Of a DNA stretch of 64,000 nt, positions 47,817 to 61,600 are shown piece by piece; positions within the stretch are counted from its first letter, which is position 1; each line of letters begins with the position of its first letter. The stretch spans positions 722,254 to 786,253 of the forward strand of contig RQTK01000006.1 of assembly GCA_003991915.1 (NCBI GenBank), in the 5' to 3' direction. The position numbers were made by a program, and so were the translations under genes. Below the pieces are notes generated by a model. It did no database searches. It saw only the letters and a list, made by a program, of their open reading frames with translations, and was not told the DNA's origin. The stretch comes from Elysia chlorotica (taxonomy: Eukaryota; Mollusca; Gastropoda; Plakobranchidae).

Positions 47817-49235
47817 GACTATGTAGATACATGCCTGGGAGACAGTGCTTTCTAGATACATGCCTGGGAGATATAATGATCTGGATACATGCCTGGAAGA
47901 CATATCTATCTAGATACATGCCTGGAAGACAGTGCTATATAGATACATGCCTGGGAAACAGACCTATCTTGAAGCATGGCTGAGAGTTAGAACTATATGG
48001 ATAGGTGCCTGGAATACAGACCTATCTAGATATATTCCTGGGAGATACTCGTAGAATGATTTGGATACATGCCTGGAAAACAGACCTATCTAGATACATG
48101 CCTGTGAGATAGAACTATATGGATAGGTGGCTGGGAGACATAGCTATCTGTATAATGCCTGGGAGATGAAACTATCTGGGATACATGCTGGGACACAGAC
48201 CTATCTAGATACATGCCTGTGAGATAGAATTATCTGGATACATGCCTGATCTGAGAGTTAGAATTATGTGGATACATGCCTGGGAAACATACCTATCTAG
48301 AAACATGCCGGGGAGATACACATATCTAGATCCATGCCTGAGAGATAAAAAAAATGTAGTTAGAGGCATGGGTGATTTTAGATACACTCCTGGCAGATGT
48401 ACCAATATAGACTCGTCCCGTGAAGACATAATTATGTAGGTACATGCCTGGGAAACAGAACTATCTAGATACATGCCTTTACGAAAAAACTATTTTAATA
48501 CATGCCTATAAGATAGAAAAATCTGTACACGTGCCTGGAAGAAAAAACTTACTTCATACACACCTGGGATATAGACCTGTCTACATAGATTTCTGTGAGA
48601 TGGAAACTTATAGATATATGCCGGGAAGATAGACCTATCTAGATACATGCGTTGGAGATAAAACTATTTAGTTACATGCCTGGAAGACAGACAAATCTAG
48701 ACACGTGCCTGTAAGAAAGAACTATCTACATACAAGCCTGAGAGACAGAACAGTCTATACATGCCTGAGAGACAGAACAGTCTATACATGCCTGAGAGAC
48801 AGAACAGTCTATATATGCCTGGGAAACAGAACAGTCTATACATGCCTAAGAGACAGAACAGTCTATACATGCCTGAGAGACAGAACAGTCTATACATGCC
48901 TGAGAAACAGAACAGTCTATACATGCCTGAGAAACAGAACAGTCTATACATGCCTGAGAAACAGAACAGTCTATACATGCCTGAGAAACAGAACAGTCTA
49001 TACATGCCTGGGAGACCGAACAGTCTATACATGCCTGAGAGACAGAACAGTCTATATATGCCTGGGAGACCGAACAGTCTGTACATGCCTGAGAAACGGA
49101 ACAGTCTATATATGCCTGGGGGACAGAACAGTCTATACATGCCTGAGAGACAGAACAGTCTATATATGCCTGGGAGAAAGAACTATCTAGATACATGCCT
49201 GGAAGTACTAACTATTTGGATACGTGCTTGGCCTA
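47817..49235 (+). repeat. ATGCCTG minisatellite directly after the receptor stop codon
   Basis: The 5' zone has variable 29-base units (ATGCCTG at 47831, 47860, 47889, 47918, 47947 and so on). The 3' zone (about 48750-49190) has homogeneous 27-base units of the type TGAGAGACAGAACAGTCTAT (ATGCCTG at 48761, 48788 and on). As 27 is a multiple of three, several frames on both strands stay open; these are not genes. The array starts about 35 bases after the stop and may be transcribed as 3' UTR. Confidence 0.95.
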
Positions 49236-50943
49236 AACATTTTCTTATATATCCTTCGTGCATTGGAAGACTTTGATGACTGTCTTCATTGGTCGTTGTG
49301 CATTGTAAATCAATTTCTGTAAGTTAAAAATGTCTGAAAAATTGTTGATACCAACACAGTCACAAACATTTTGAAGAAGAAGTTCCCACTTTTAGCCCGT
49401 GGTTTCCATGTAACAAGCTTTTGTCTGCAGGGGATACACATTTTACAAGATTCGATAAGTTTCTTGCTATCACCGGCATAGAATTTTATTGTTTCTTAAG
49501 CTGAGATGAAAGTTTTCGAAGCGTAATCGTTCAAATGTTGCTGAAAAAAACTTTCTGGAATTGTGTTATTTCTGGATTTCCGTTTAGCTAAACAAATTTT
49601 TTTAACGAACACTTGCTTTATTGCCGCTTCCCATGCGCCCAATGCCACTTAGACATCTCATCGAAATGCGAGAAGATGAAATAGTTATTATATGCTGCGG
49701 GTATTGCAATTGTTTGTACATTCATAAGGAACATTTGTATCACTATTTTGATTATATTGGTGGACTTCAAACTATCCATGTTACTACTGGACTGACACAT
49801 TACATACTTTACATTATATCAGACACGTGGGACCATAGCTCATAGCTTTTTCCACTACATTTTTATTGGAATTTTATAGGATGTCCACTCTCTGATTTGC
49901 ACTCAAAGAATTTTCTAGTTTTTCTGTTCAAATCTGTAGGATATATTATAAGTATTTAATTTGAAAAAAGCCACTCACAACTCAAATGTATTCATGTCTA
50001 TTACTGTGTTCCAAACGTATTTTCAAAGAAAATATATTGAGTTGGATTCCCAATATATCAACTGGATTCCAATGCGTCATCGTGATTTTTTCTATACTCA
50101 CTAAGTAACTTTCCATAAAGGCGTGTATTTTTTTCTGTGTGTAGTTGAATCAAGATGCTGGACCCACATTTTGCTTTAGACCTTAAGCAGTCTATAAAAT
50201 TTGCACATTCAAACAATTAAAATGGTGCTGTGCTAAATTATTTGTACATATAATTTTCCATTATAAATTGTGATGATAGCCTATTATTTTGCGTGTAACT
50301 CATGAAAATGAAATAATTATATCATAGCACTATTTTTTAATCATTAACACTAACGTTTCGCACTAACAACATCCTCTGTGACAATTTATCTTTCCACACC
50401 TCAATGGCTTTACCTAGAAATCGATCACATAAGTGATGTGCATTCTACTGCTCAATTTCATAAGTGTTCAACTCTTGGCCGTGTCAAGAAACTCAGATCT
50501 CATCCGCATTGTCATGGTGTATTGTGTTTAACGTTCTCTCTAATAGCTGATCTATTGGTTAGCTTTTTGACTGAAGGATTGATGGGTTGGCTATTTAATT
50601 GACTGACCAACTGACTTTTTGCTTTGTTGATTCATTACTTACATGATGAATCTCCTTATTGATTAGCTGAGCTGACTGAACGGTTAATCTATTGATTGAT
50701 TGATTGATATCTAATATCTAAATTTCCTAAAGTTTGCGATGTTATGGTATTTTGAGTAAAAAGCCAGATATTCAACATTAAGTCTGACAATTTTCTGATT
50801 GATTTCCACTATGGAATCTCAAGTTGTCACGATTATGACAAGTCTTTAGTGCAATTGATCTTACATTTTGTGAATAAATATAATTCATCTTCTTCTACCT
50901 ATCTCAGTCCATTCCTCTTTTCTGACTCTCTCTGTTCCCCCTA

Positions 50944-50988
<45 letters not shown>

Positions 50989-51655
50989 CTCTCTCTCTAT
51001 CTCTCTTTTATACACATTTTCTAGAAATACTATTTTTGTATGTCAAAATTCTACTCTGAATGATGTTGACATATTATATATTCGTAGGCATAATGTTTCT
51101 CATTGGATCTCTATTAAGTATGTCATTGCTACAGCTAAAGCTATTGAAGCTATGTGATATAATTGTAAGGGGGCGCATCAGTATTTAAAGCAATATTTAT
51201 CCATTTTTGTGATTTAAATACTGCCAAAAATAATAAGTTTTTTTTAAAACTAATATGTTCCATTTTACGGTTTTATAAAACACAACAAATGTTGTGCTTA
51301 AATATTTTTTTCAAAGTTGCCAATTTCTTCGTATGGCCTTGATGCTGAAGTACTGGCTTACTTGTGAAATTAAACATGTACTACTTTTGTGTTTTAATGT
51401 CCTAAATAAACTCCTTATGAACATGATCCATGTCCTCGAAATGTCAGGACAGAGCAATAATTGAACGCAAGGCGAGTTCAGCGTGAACTAGTTGTGAACA
51501 AGGTTTAAACCACGACAGGGGGATAATAATATGTACTTGTTTAAGAGATAGATAGAGATAGTGAGGGGCGGATAGAAACAGATAGAGAAACAAAGTTAAA
51601 AAGGGAAACTGAGGAAGAGAGAAAATAAACAAGAGAACAAGGGAGAAAAAGGACA
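49236..51655. other. Downstream of the receptor array, no gene seen
   Basis: AT-rich. Poly(A)-signal words occur (ATTAAA near 50215, AATAAA near 50873 and 51404), but none can be tied to the receptor transcript. Confidence 0.6.
50946..50984 (+). repeat. (CT)n microsatellite
   Basis: About 19 CT units with impure CT flanks. Confidence 0.95.
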
Positions 51656-52352
51656 AAGTGAAAGACAGTAGGACAGACAGACAGAGAAACAGAGAGAGAG
51701 AGAGAGAGCGGCACAGAGAGAGATGAAACCGAGACAGGTTGCGAGATACAAATAGACAAAGGAAAACAGGATGACAAATTGAAGCAAACCTTTCTTTACA
51801 ACTGCAGTGTTACGTTATATATCACCATAATGGTATACAAATTAAAAAAAAACAACTCGGCAACTTGTTGATTCAGAGATTTCAACATTGTTCTCGGTGT
51901 ACTTATTGCCTGCCAGTATTAGAATTATCATGCTAAGAGGTTTGTCGGGTTATGTATGAGGCACGTAGCTAGTCTATTATTAGATTATAATTTACGCTCG
52001 TATGTAATGCTTTTCCAATGCTCAGACCAGCCCCTCGGTTAACGAGAAGTTTTTTAGAAATTGCATTGTAATTCTGGGAAAATATTCTTACGCGCATAAT
52101 TATGGCATACTCGTGCCCTTTTCAGATCCTAACTAAATGCATTGCCCTCTCTGTTTCAATCTTGCTCAGACATTGTGATGGTTTGAGCGGACAGTTGCGA
52201 TATCTCTTTTAATATCAACCTTATTTTATTTATGACATTTTTCTATTACTCGTATATATATCTGACTGTCGGTCGGTCTGTGTGGCTGCTTGTCTTGTCT
52301 CTCTCTGTCTCCCTGTCTTTATGTCTCTTCTGCTTTCTCTTTTGCTATCTCT
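51656..52352 (+). repeat. Direct duplication, copy 1 (~700 bp)
   Basis: From AAGTGAAAGACAGTAGGAC to TTTTGCTATCTCT it matches 54402-55100 almost base for base. The only clear difference I see is two bases in the GA run near the start. No gene within. Confidence 0.95.
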
Positions 52353-52899
52353 ATCTCGATCTTACTCTCTCTCTCAAGCTATTTGTCTGTTGTCTGACTG
52401 TCTGTCTGTCTGTCTGACCGGCTGTCTGCTTGTCTGTCTCAGTCTCTCTCCTTCTCTTTCTCTCTATCTTATTCTTGTCCCTCTTAACAGCATTTTGTAG
52501 TACGGTTTAGCAATTTGTTTAACAGGAAATAAGTGAAAACGAGTCTCCAGAAATTGATAAAGCACTGCCTTTAACTAATTTGAATAACCACCAATACCCT
52601 TCTTTATTAAAGTTTGAATGTTTACTCTGTCTTCATCATTAGTTTAAACCAGTTTACAAAGTGGCGAGTAAATTGTTTTCTATTGCGTGTGAGTTTAAAA
52701 TTGACACAGGACCTTTAGCAAAAAAAAATAATAAAAGAACAACACCGATATAACCTTCGTAATATTGCAACTCGCATCGAATATCACAATTTGAAGTAAC
52801 ATTTTTTATGAACCAGAAACACTATATATTGGTTTTAGTAGCTAGAGATCTATTTTATTGCCTCGAAAGACTATGGGTAAATGAGCTCACCACCTGATA

Positions 52900-52970
52900 T
52901 TTGAACCTCAAGCCTGTTGCTCGTTAGCGCAGACTACTACCGACTGAGCTATCTTCGCTGCAATGATTTC
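52900..52970 (-). mobile_element. tRNA-like SINE head (GATAGCTCAGTCGGTAG)
   Basis: On the minus strand GCGAAGATAGCTCAGTCGGTAGTAGTC is a good tRNA A-box region and GAGGTTCAAAT a weaker B box. It could be a tRNA pseudogene; the B-box side is decayed. Confidence 0.5.
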
Positions 52971-53465
52971 ATTTATTACTGGCGATGAATGAAATAATGA
53001 GAAAAGTTTCTTTTTTCGCTGATCACTTATATTTAATAGATACTATGGGTATTACTGGATGTAAAATTTTTAAATACATATTTTCTTGTTTCTTATTTTG
53101 AAGACCATGTTATTTACATCAAATTCATGATATTAATTTTGTGATCAATGTCATCATTCTTATTCCATAATCATTTAACATTTTGCTTTTCAAGCTCAAT
53201 ACTGTCCATGTAAATGATGTTGTTTAGGTGGAATAAAATGTCAGTTAAAGTTACGGGTCTTTATTATTTATATCGAAGGGCGTTTGTTTGTTCCTGTGCT
53301 CCGATATATAGGTTGTGTATGTATCTGTAATGTTTGTTAAAAGGTTTCACCCGTCTATATACCTCCTTAAGGTCTACAACCTGGCACTTCATTTTACACT
53401 AGTAATAAAAATGGAATCTTCTTCTTTTACTTCTTCTTTTTCTTTACCTTCTGCTGCTGCTGCTG

Positions 53466-53590
53466 NNNNNNNNNNNNNNNNNNNNNNNNNNNNNNNNNNN
53501 NNNNNNNNNNNNNNNNNNNNNNNNNNNNNNNNNNNNNNNNNNNNNNNNNNNNNNNNNNNNNNNNNNNNNNNNNNNNNNNNNNNNNNNNNN
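53466..53590. other. Assembly gap (125 N)
   Basis: Flanked by CTG repeats on the left and a CTA array (53591-53679) on the right, so the gap hides a trinucleotide repeat of unknown length. Confidence 0.98.

Positions 53591-53679
<89 letters not shown>
53591..53679 (+). repeat. (CTA)n array at the gap edge
   Basis: About 29 units directly right of the gap. Confidence 0.97.
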
Positions 53680-53680
<1 letters not shown>

Positions 53681-54401
53681 GTATGACCACAACCACCACG
53701 ACCACTACTTTTTCTTTTCTTCATTAAAACATGATAATGTCCTCCTTTGCACGCTATATTATAATTATGAGTTCTTTGATATACCATAGAGCACTTTCTA
53801 CTTAGAACTAGATTATTTGACTATATATTATTATCTGTGTTTCTCTCTCTGCCTCTGTTTCGTTCTCTATTTGTTTCTGTCTCTGTCTCTCTCTATCTTT
53901 CTTTCTGTCTCTCTCCCTTCCCTCCCTGGCTCCTTCTTCACTTGAATCTCGACTTTCTTGTACGCACGCACTAATTTATCTCTAACTCTATTTATCGTAT
54001 TTTCTTGAGCCGGGCTGTTGTTACAGAAGAGCACGAACTGGCCCCAGGACGCAAACCTATAGCTTTGGGAATGGCAATACAATAGAAGATCACCCAGACG
54101 GGTGCTATGGGTTTGCACTAAGAGCAAATCCTACTAGCAGAGTAATTTAATTGCTCCCTGTCGCCCACTCTGTGCAAGCTGAGAATGAAGTGCATATTCA
54201 AGCATGGCAAACGATCTCAGCAAAAGCGGTTTAAAGAAACAATACAAAGAAAAGAAATATAGCAGCAGCGTTAGAAACCAACAACAATAACAACAAGTAC
54301 AACAATAACAACAAAATAAAGCAACTCCCAAAAACTGGTTGCGGTTGTTGCCACAAGCGAGTTATGAGCGGTTAATACATAGGCAAAGGAAGGTCATTGG
54401 C

Positions 54402-55100
54402 AAGTGAAAGACAGTAGGACAGACAGACAGAGAAACAGAGAGAGAGAGAGAGAGAGCGGCACAGAGAGAGATGAAACCGAGACAGGTTGCGAGATACAAA
54501 TAGACAAAGGAAAACAGGATGACAAATTGAAGCAAACCTTTCTTTACAACTGCAGTGTTACGTTATATATCACCATAATGGTATACAAATTAAAAAAAAA
54601 CAACTCGGCAACTTGTTGATTCAGAGATTTCAACATTGTTCTCGGTGTACTTATTGCCTGCCAGTATTAGAATTATCATGCTAAGAGGTTTGTCGGGTTA
54701 TGTATGAGGCACGTAGCTAGTCTATTATTAGATTATAATTTACGCTCGTATGTAATGCTTTTCCAATGCTCAGACCAGCCCCTCGGTTAACGAGAAGTTT
54801 TTTAGAAATTGCATTGTAATTCTGGGAAAATATTCTTACGCGCATAATTATGGCATACTCGTGCCCTTTTCAGATCCTAACTAAATGCATTGCCCTCTCT
54901 GTTTCAATCTTGCTCAGACATTGTGATGGTTTGAGCGGACAGTTGCGATATCTCTTTTAATATCAACCTTATTTTATTTATGACATTTTTCTATTACTCG
55001 TATATATATCTGACTGTCGGTCGGTCTGTGTGGCTGCTTGTCTTGTCTCTCTCTGTCTCCCTGTCTTTATGTCTCTTCTGCTTTCTCTTTTGCTATCTCT
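54402..55100 (+). repeat. Direct duplication, copy 2 (~700 bp)
   Basis: Partner of 51656-52352, 2746 bases downstream. Copy 2 ends exactly where the GAA array at 55101 begins, whereas copy 1 runs on into CT-rich sequence. An assembly gap lies between them. Confidence 0.95.
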
Positions 55101-55192
55101 AGAAGAAGAAGAAGAAGAAGAAGAAGAAGAAGAAGAAGAAGAAGAAGAAGAAGAAGAAGAAGAAAAAGAAGAAGAAGAAGAAGAACAAGAAG
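55101..55192 (+). repeat. (GAA)n array at the end of duplication copy 2
   Basis: About 30 GAA units with one AAA and one CAA interruption. Confidence 0.97.
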
Positions 55193-58100
55193 TAGAATGA
55201 CTATGTAATACAAGCCTAGATACGACACATTTTTATGGATACCTCTTGGAGAAATTCGAGCCTGCACATTATATTAATTTACAGTAATAATAGATGATCA
55301 TTAAAATTAATAGAATAAAAAAGGTTTAAATATGAATCAATGTAAATGTGACCAAAACGCATGCTATTTCATATGTAGATCAATAATTGCATACTTATAT
55401 TTAGAGAGCTGAAGTAATCATGCAATAGAAAAGGAAAATAAACCTGTTAGGGCAATTATTCACTGTTAGGTTTTACATGATGCAACATGGCATTTATCTT
55501 TGAATAAATTATATGAAAACTCAAAAAAGTCGCCAATGATAGGAGGTGGTTCATTTGATAATTTAGCGCATATCTATTTTGTTATGTAAAGATATGTTTT
55601 GTAATATTCTGATTAAAGACAAGACATTACATTTTAAAAAAAGATTTAAGAGAATAAAATGTCAAAGCAAAAAATCTCAAATCTTTTTTTTCCATGTTAT
55701 AAAACGATTATAATATTGTAGGTAGTTTTCGTCCCTCTATATTTTTTTAAATAATCACAGTAGTTTTATTTGATAGCAACTATTTTGGTGCTGAATGCTT
55801 TAATGTTGTTTTTTGTTGTTGTTTTAGCTGTTTTTTGGCTCAGAGTTTTGTTTAGGCATAGGTGTTTTTGCAGTTATAGGCCATCAATGAAAGTTCTTCT
55901 ATTCTGTTTTGTATAGATTTATTTTAATCGGGATTACCGCGTACAATAACATTATATTTATGTTTGTAAAAAAAATTTGGTGAATATAACAATCAACGGA
56001 GGGTGCTGTACGGATGCATTCTCTTTTATCAGTGTTCTTTCAAATACTGTGTGGACGTCCGTCTTTGGACACAGATTATAGAGTCACTTTGGTTTGTACT
56101 TCAATCAGCAACCTAAGCTCATCTCTCTCTTATTAGTATTTTGCCTTTTTCTTTAATATAGGGCAGAGCGTTTAACATTGCTGGATCTTCAACAACATTA
56201 TATTGATGGTAATGTCATGCAGTTCGAAAATTGAACGAAAGCGACTTTCTTTTAATGCATTTCTTATTTCATATTTGTCTATGAGAATAAAACAAAAATA
56301 GTTCTAACATTTTGTTTGATGTACGAAAGTAGAATACTGTGCCAAGATCATCTCGAATTTTTACTTAATACTCCCCACCCCGCTTTTTTAAACTACTTTT
56401 TCAGTTTAAAGGCGATGGTGGCTTAATGTATGGTCGTAATTTTGAATAGACATATGATTAGAAGTAGAAGAAGAAATGAGTGGAATTAATTACTTGATGA
56501 CCAGAGCATAAGCAGAAGATAGAACAAAAGATAAAAAGATACCTAGGATACACAAGTTGAAAAAAGCGAAAAGCAAATACTTATGTCTCTGTAGACAAAA
56601 AAATCCATCAAAATATACTGATATAAAGTAGACACAAATCTTCATGAATTAAAGCATAACTAGTGCGTATTGTCAGGCTTTCAAACAACAGTAAACGCCC
56701 AGACAGCGATGTTGGTCCGTGGTGCAAGATGGTCGTATCTGTTTTGGAATATGAAGAGTGTGAAGTAAAAATGCCACAGATAAATCCTGAGGTAACGCCC
56801 ACAGTTCATTGAGAAAAAATCACAAGCACATTAATAAGCTTATGAAAGACATACTAATAAGCGGGCAATTAATTACCATCCACTGCATAAAAGTAGATTA
56901 AGACTCCAGCGATCATCATAAGCACTTGTAAGCTCGTATATGCTGCCGAGATTTGACCAACTAATTATCTTATAGCAGGCCATGGAGATCACCTCCACGT
57001 GATGTCACGTGTCACGTAGAAAGTCGTATGTTATATAACGTGCCGCAGTGGTCAAGTCTCGTGTGGTGCTCATAACATAATTTATGAGTGTTCTTAACTA
57101 CTGGACCATTTAAGCTTATAATAAGACTCTTTCGTTGTATATACACTCTGAAGGTAGGGCTCTGGAAAGGCACGGAGCTGTTCGAGTCTCTGCTGATGTC
57201 TGCGTGTGCCTGTAGTGAAACTTAGAGATCGAAAAGCTAATCAACTTTTTTAAAGCCGTTTCGGAAGGTAGAGACTGCAGGTTGGATATTTTTGTGGATA
57301 CTTTTTACTTTTGAAGACCATGGAAAACAATGACATGTCACATTTAACAACTTTCGAGATAATTCAATTTTAAATTTTAAAATGATCTCTATTCATCAGT
57401 TCGCGCACGATCTACCAACATTTAGAGTCCTTAAATAGTTTTTGTGTTGCATACCTTCTGGAGATGCAAGAAAAAAGTATGCTTCGAAAGGCTAAGGTGG
57501 ATGAGTAAATTTGTCCACATTTGTGACATATCTGTTTTTTTCCACCGTGGCCTTCATTTGATTAAAGTGTATCTCTTTTTCGTATTCAACATCTGCTTTT
57601 GGTTAGGGACTTTTCTGTTCCCTTAGAATGAATTTTTTTTTAATTATTATGTTTGAAATTGTTATAACTATGTTTATCGTACTAAGTGTGTCTTAATGTC
57701 AGGTTTGTCGACGCCAATTTGGACAAATGGATTTCATCATTCAACGATCAGTCACATAGTTATATTCCAAATTTGGAAAGCTTAATATATCTCTTTGTAG
57801 CCATTTGAAATCGTATGGGCATGAAAAATGTAAACAAAATAAAAACAATAATGTATCTTATCCATCAGCAAGTATGTTCACTAGCCCCATGTTGCCCACA
57901 AATTGTGACTTATTGACATATTTATGGACTCTATTGTAACAATGCGTGGGCCTCGCGCCAAGAGAAAGCTTTGGCATAGATCTGCCTGTATTGGACCACG
58001 AGTCACGGAGAAGTCGAGTGTCATTACGGGGATGGACAACAGGCTAAACTAAGTACCGTAGCTTCTTTGAAATGATGACAGAAATAGTGTTTGTAGAAAA

Positions 58101-58417
58101 CAAACTCGTTGTACAGTCTCTCAACAGCTTCCATCAAGACATTTTGTATGATGCTCTTTGTGAGAGGATTGCACAATTATAACTGGACTCTTCACCACAA
58201 AAAGGAAAAGGAACTTAATACTACTAATACTCATCAAACTTAAGATAGATTTATCATCTCTATCAAGGGGAATGCAAAGCAATGTAAGAATTGTTAAAAC
58301 ATTAGAACTAGATGTCTTTGTTTCCCATAATTATTTTGTGACAATCCTTTTTTTAGTAATAGATGGTGTGGTAAACCAAAAGGCAAAATTAATGGTAAAC
58401 TAAAAAGTTTGCTCGGT
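55193..58417. other. Intergenic, no gene seen
   Basis: AT-rich with only short, compositionally non-coding open frames. Confidence 0.65.
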
Positions 58418-58470
58418 TAAAGTAGCGCGCTGCTTCTAACCAGGAGTCTCGGGTTCGAATTTAGACTGGG
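58418..58470 (+). mobile_element. tRNA-like SINE head beside the TIR element
   Basis: AAAGTAGCGCGCTGCTTCTAACC followed by GGGTTCGAATTT (B box) ends right at the left tip of the TIR element. The A box is poor. Confidence 0.35.
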
Positions 58471-59120
58471 CCCGTATGCAACTGATTATTTTTCAACATG
58501 GCTGCGCTAAGTAAAAATCGTAACTGCTACATTAAGTTGAGTGTATGCAACTGTTTTTACGAGTTAAGTTAGGCTCGGCTAAGCTAGGCTAAGCTAACCC
58601 AGCGTGACCTGTCGACGCACCCCCAAACACTACAGTGTTTGTAATGCGTGAAACCCCGATGTAAAGATCTAGGCTCATAGATCATGAAATTTCACAAATG
58701 TTGCTTGAATTTACGTTCTAGTAGCTAAACTAAGGTAAAAATTATAGTTTCTAGTTAAAAGTAACGCTAGATTGAGATCTACCGCAAGTTTAGATGTAGA
58801 TGTAGGCTCAAGTTTGCGGCAGTAGAAACATTAAACCTCAAAGTAACACCATTATGTAATGTTTATTGCATTGAATACGTTTAGTATAGACTAGGAATGA
58901 CTAAAAAAGCTTGTTGTATGTAAACTTATCGTTTTATTTGACGGCCGAAGCCAGCGAATTGGCTTATCTGATTGGCTATGTTATTGTCTTAACGGCTGTA
59001 CGACATGTTTTTCTAACTTAGCGATTAAGACGGACTTAGTAAGTGAAGGTACCGGCTGCATCAAACTTGGCACGCTGAGAGATTTTTACGATAAAACTTA
59101 CAAACTAATACGGGCCCTGG
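58466..59120 (+). mobile_element. Terminal-inverted-repeat element, copy 2 (MITE-like)
   Basis: It begins CTGGGCCCGTATGC and ends AATACGGGCCCTGG. It is about 95 bases longer than the copy at 22768-23327 because of several indels, including the GGCTAAGCTAGG-type stretch near 58575-58600. No open frame of note, so it is non-autonomous. The superfamily is not assigned, as the target duplication is unclear. Confidence 0.7.
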
Positions 59121-60924
59121 TCCTAACAAGTTTGGCCAGTGCCATGTGACGCAGCCGTCAGAGCCAGGTATCTCTTCATTGTCTCTGTCAACGATTGGCG
59201 TCAAGAATTCAACAAACAATGACACCTTAAGGAATCACCTGAAATTCGAAGCTCCAGTCTTGTGCCAATCAATCAAAAGCACTATCCAATATCCACGCTA
59301 GCCGATAGACAGCAGGATGAGTGAAACAGAAACAGTAGGTCAACTTCAACTGTAACAGGAAGTAATATTTCACGTGTGCAGGAGATAATTATAGGACACC
59401 TGTCTAAAAGACGGGCTTCCATCCTAGAATGTAATTATGCTTGTAATACTATTAGAGTTTTTTTCTGCCTTTCTTGTACAGACTAGATAATTACAAAGAA
59501 AGTGTAAAAATAAGATATTAAACAGAAGAAAATTAATGGTACATAAAGAGCAAAGCAAAAAGAATAATATTCTGCCAAATAACAAGCTGACCCGATGTAC
59601 AGCCAATGTTGTTATTGCATCACTCGATCTAAGAACAATAAGCGCAATCACCCTCCAATAATGAGACATCTATGCACTTAAACACACCTGTCTAATAACT
59701 CTTCAAATAAAGAAATTTTCGACGAACAGAGCAAAACAATAATTATAACTCTGTATTGAAAGAAAATGGCCACGAAAAGATACTTAAATATGTGGAAAAA
59801 AAAGACAAAACCAGGAACAGCAAACAAATAATACCAGCTACCACTAAATTGAGGAACGACACTAACACGGACACAAAAGGAAACAACGCATAGAATAAAA
59901 AGTTAAAACAGGAAATGCAAGGAAAAGAAATATCACTTGGTTCAAGCCCCATTATAGCAAAAATGTGCCAACCAACATCGGAAAAATTCCTCCTCGAAGA
60001 ATGCCTCCCACCCAGCAACAAGCTTCACAAAATCATAAACAAAAGCACAATTAAACTAGGCTACAGCCGCATGAATAATGTTGAGCAAAGTATCAATGAA
60101 CATAATAAATACATCATAAATGGGTACAAAGAAAAAAAAAAGAAACGAAACTATGCAATTGCAGGGTTAAAATTGCCCTTGGACGGCAAATAATAATAAA
60201 ACAGTTATTTACCAAGCACCAGTGCAAGGAAAAAACCACAATAAAGTGGATAAATATTATTAGACTCACAGACAAACAGTTCAAAACCAGGTTAAAACAA
60301 CATAAACATAGAAAACATCTTTCAAACAACATAAGAAAAAAAAGAACGAAACGAGAACAACGCACACAGGTTGTTTTTTTTAAAGAGAGGGGAGCATTGG
60401 CATCGAAATTTTAAAAAAGTAAGACTAATAATATTATAACTCGCTCACAGCAAATTTTTTATAATCAATTGCTGGATTGAAATAAAAATCCTTGCCCCTG
60501 CAATATTTGTTAATCTCGGTATGGGTTCAATAGCGTTTTTAAAGACAAAAAACCCAGCTAAACTATCATTGTTGCTTGCATACCTCCTTTGGTTCTCGCC
60601 TTAGACATGAAGTCGACCTTTAAAATGTGGCTGATTTTGAAATGTAATAGGGTGGAATCCGAGATAAAAACTTGTTTAACTGGAAATAAAAGAGTTTAGT
60701 GAGAAAGGAAACGTGGTTTTCAAGTATTGTTGCTTATCAGAAGTCATCTCCGTTCTTTTAACAGTTTCCTCGTTATTTCTAAAGTTTGTGGAAAAGAACT
60801 GATTGAGATAGTTACCTAGCCTATGGCTAGACACTCGGCCCATCGTTCGTGAGGTGTGTGGGTTGCTCAGATAATTTGTTACCAGAGCTTCCACGTCCAA
60901 GACGATTTAATCATATGGTAGCCA

Positions 60925-60995
60925 AGTCGTAGGTGTACACGGCTTTTAACTAGAGGTGCCGGGATCGATTCCCCACCACACTGCATTCTGATCTG
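60925..60995 (+). mobile_element. tRNA-like SINE head, degenerate
   Basis: GGTAGCCAAGTCGTAGG resembles an A-box region and GGGATCGATTCCCC a B box. The body downstream (ATTGTGACAGTGCATTGC) is not matched elsewhere in the window. Confidence 0.4.
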
Positions 60996-61511
60996 CTTAG
61001 GATTGTGACAGTGCATTGCATAATGTGACTGGAGTATGCCTCCACCATCTAATGACGTTTGGCATAAATGAATTTGTCAGAATTTAGAGTTTTTTTTTAG
61101 CCCAAGTACTATAAACTTACAAGCACAAAAATTGTAATGAGACCGAAGAAGTGGAGTAATTTTAAGGTGATCCAGCGAGGATGCCAGGATAAATAAAAGA
61201 AAGACAGTCTGTAAAAGAATATTGAACCTGCATTGCTATCAATATTTTAGTTCATTTTTTTGTTCACATTACTACATTTACCCTTAAGCAAGGAATTTTT
61301 AAGGAACTGCACTAATTGCTTTATCACTTTGGGCTTAATTAATTTAATCACATATCACCTTCAGATAATACGACTTTGTTTAGAGAAAATAACATCGGTT
61401 GAGAAAAAGCAAACCAATCGCCTAGTGTTTCGTTTCCGATGTCTCATAAGAGATGGTGTACCGCAACGGCACCTGTGAATGGGCTAGTCACATCATGATT
61501 ACACTAGCCAA

Positions 61512-61600
61512 ACTTTTATGGTACGGTATTCGAGAGGTATTCGAACCGTACGCCTCCTTTACCGGAGACTGGTGTCTTAGCCCTAGCGCCAACATACTCC
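61512..61600 (-). mobile_element. tRNA-like SINE head
   Basis: On the minus strand TTGGCGCTAGGGCTAAGACACC (A box) and GGTTCGAATACC (B box) are in tRNA spacing, similar to the head of the copy at 5628-5897. Confidence 0.5.

Noticed and set aside
47817-49235. CRISPR-like array of direct repeats
   Set aside because: Units are contiguous with no unique spacers, and the context is a eukaryotic gene.
48697-49276. Four long overlapping open frames on both strands in the minisatellite
   Set aside because: The 27-base period keeps frames open by arithmetic; the peptides are simple 9-residue repeats with no start context or domain.
50640-50720. GATT-rich stretch as a possible element
   Set aside because: Short TTGA simple repeat only, with no ends or copies.
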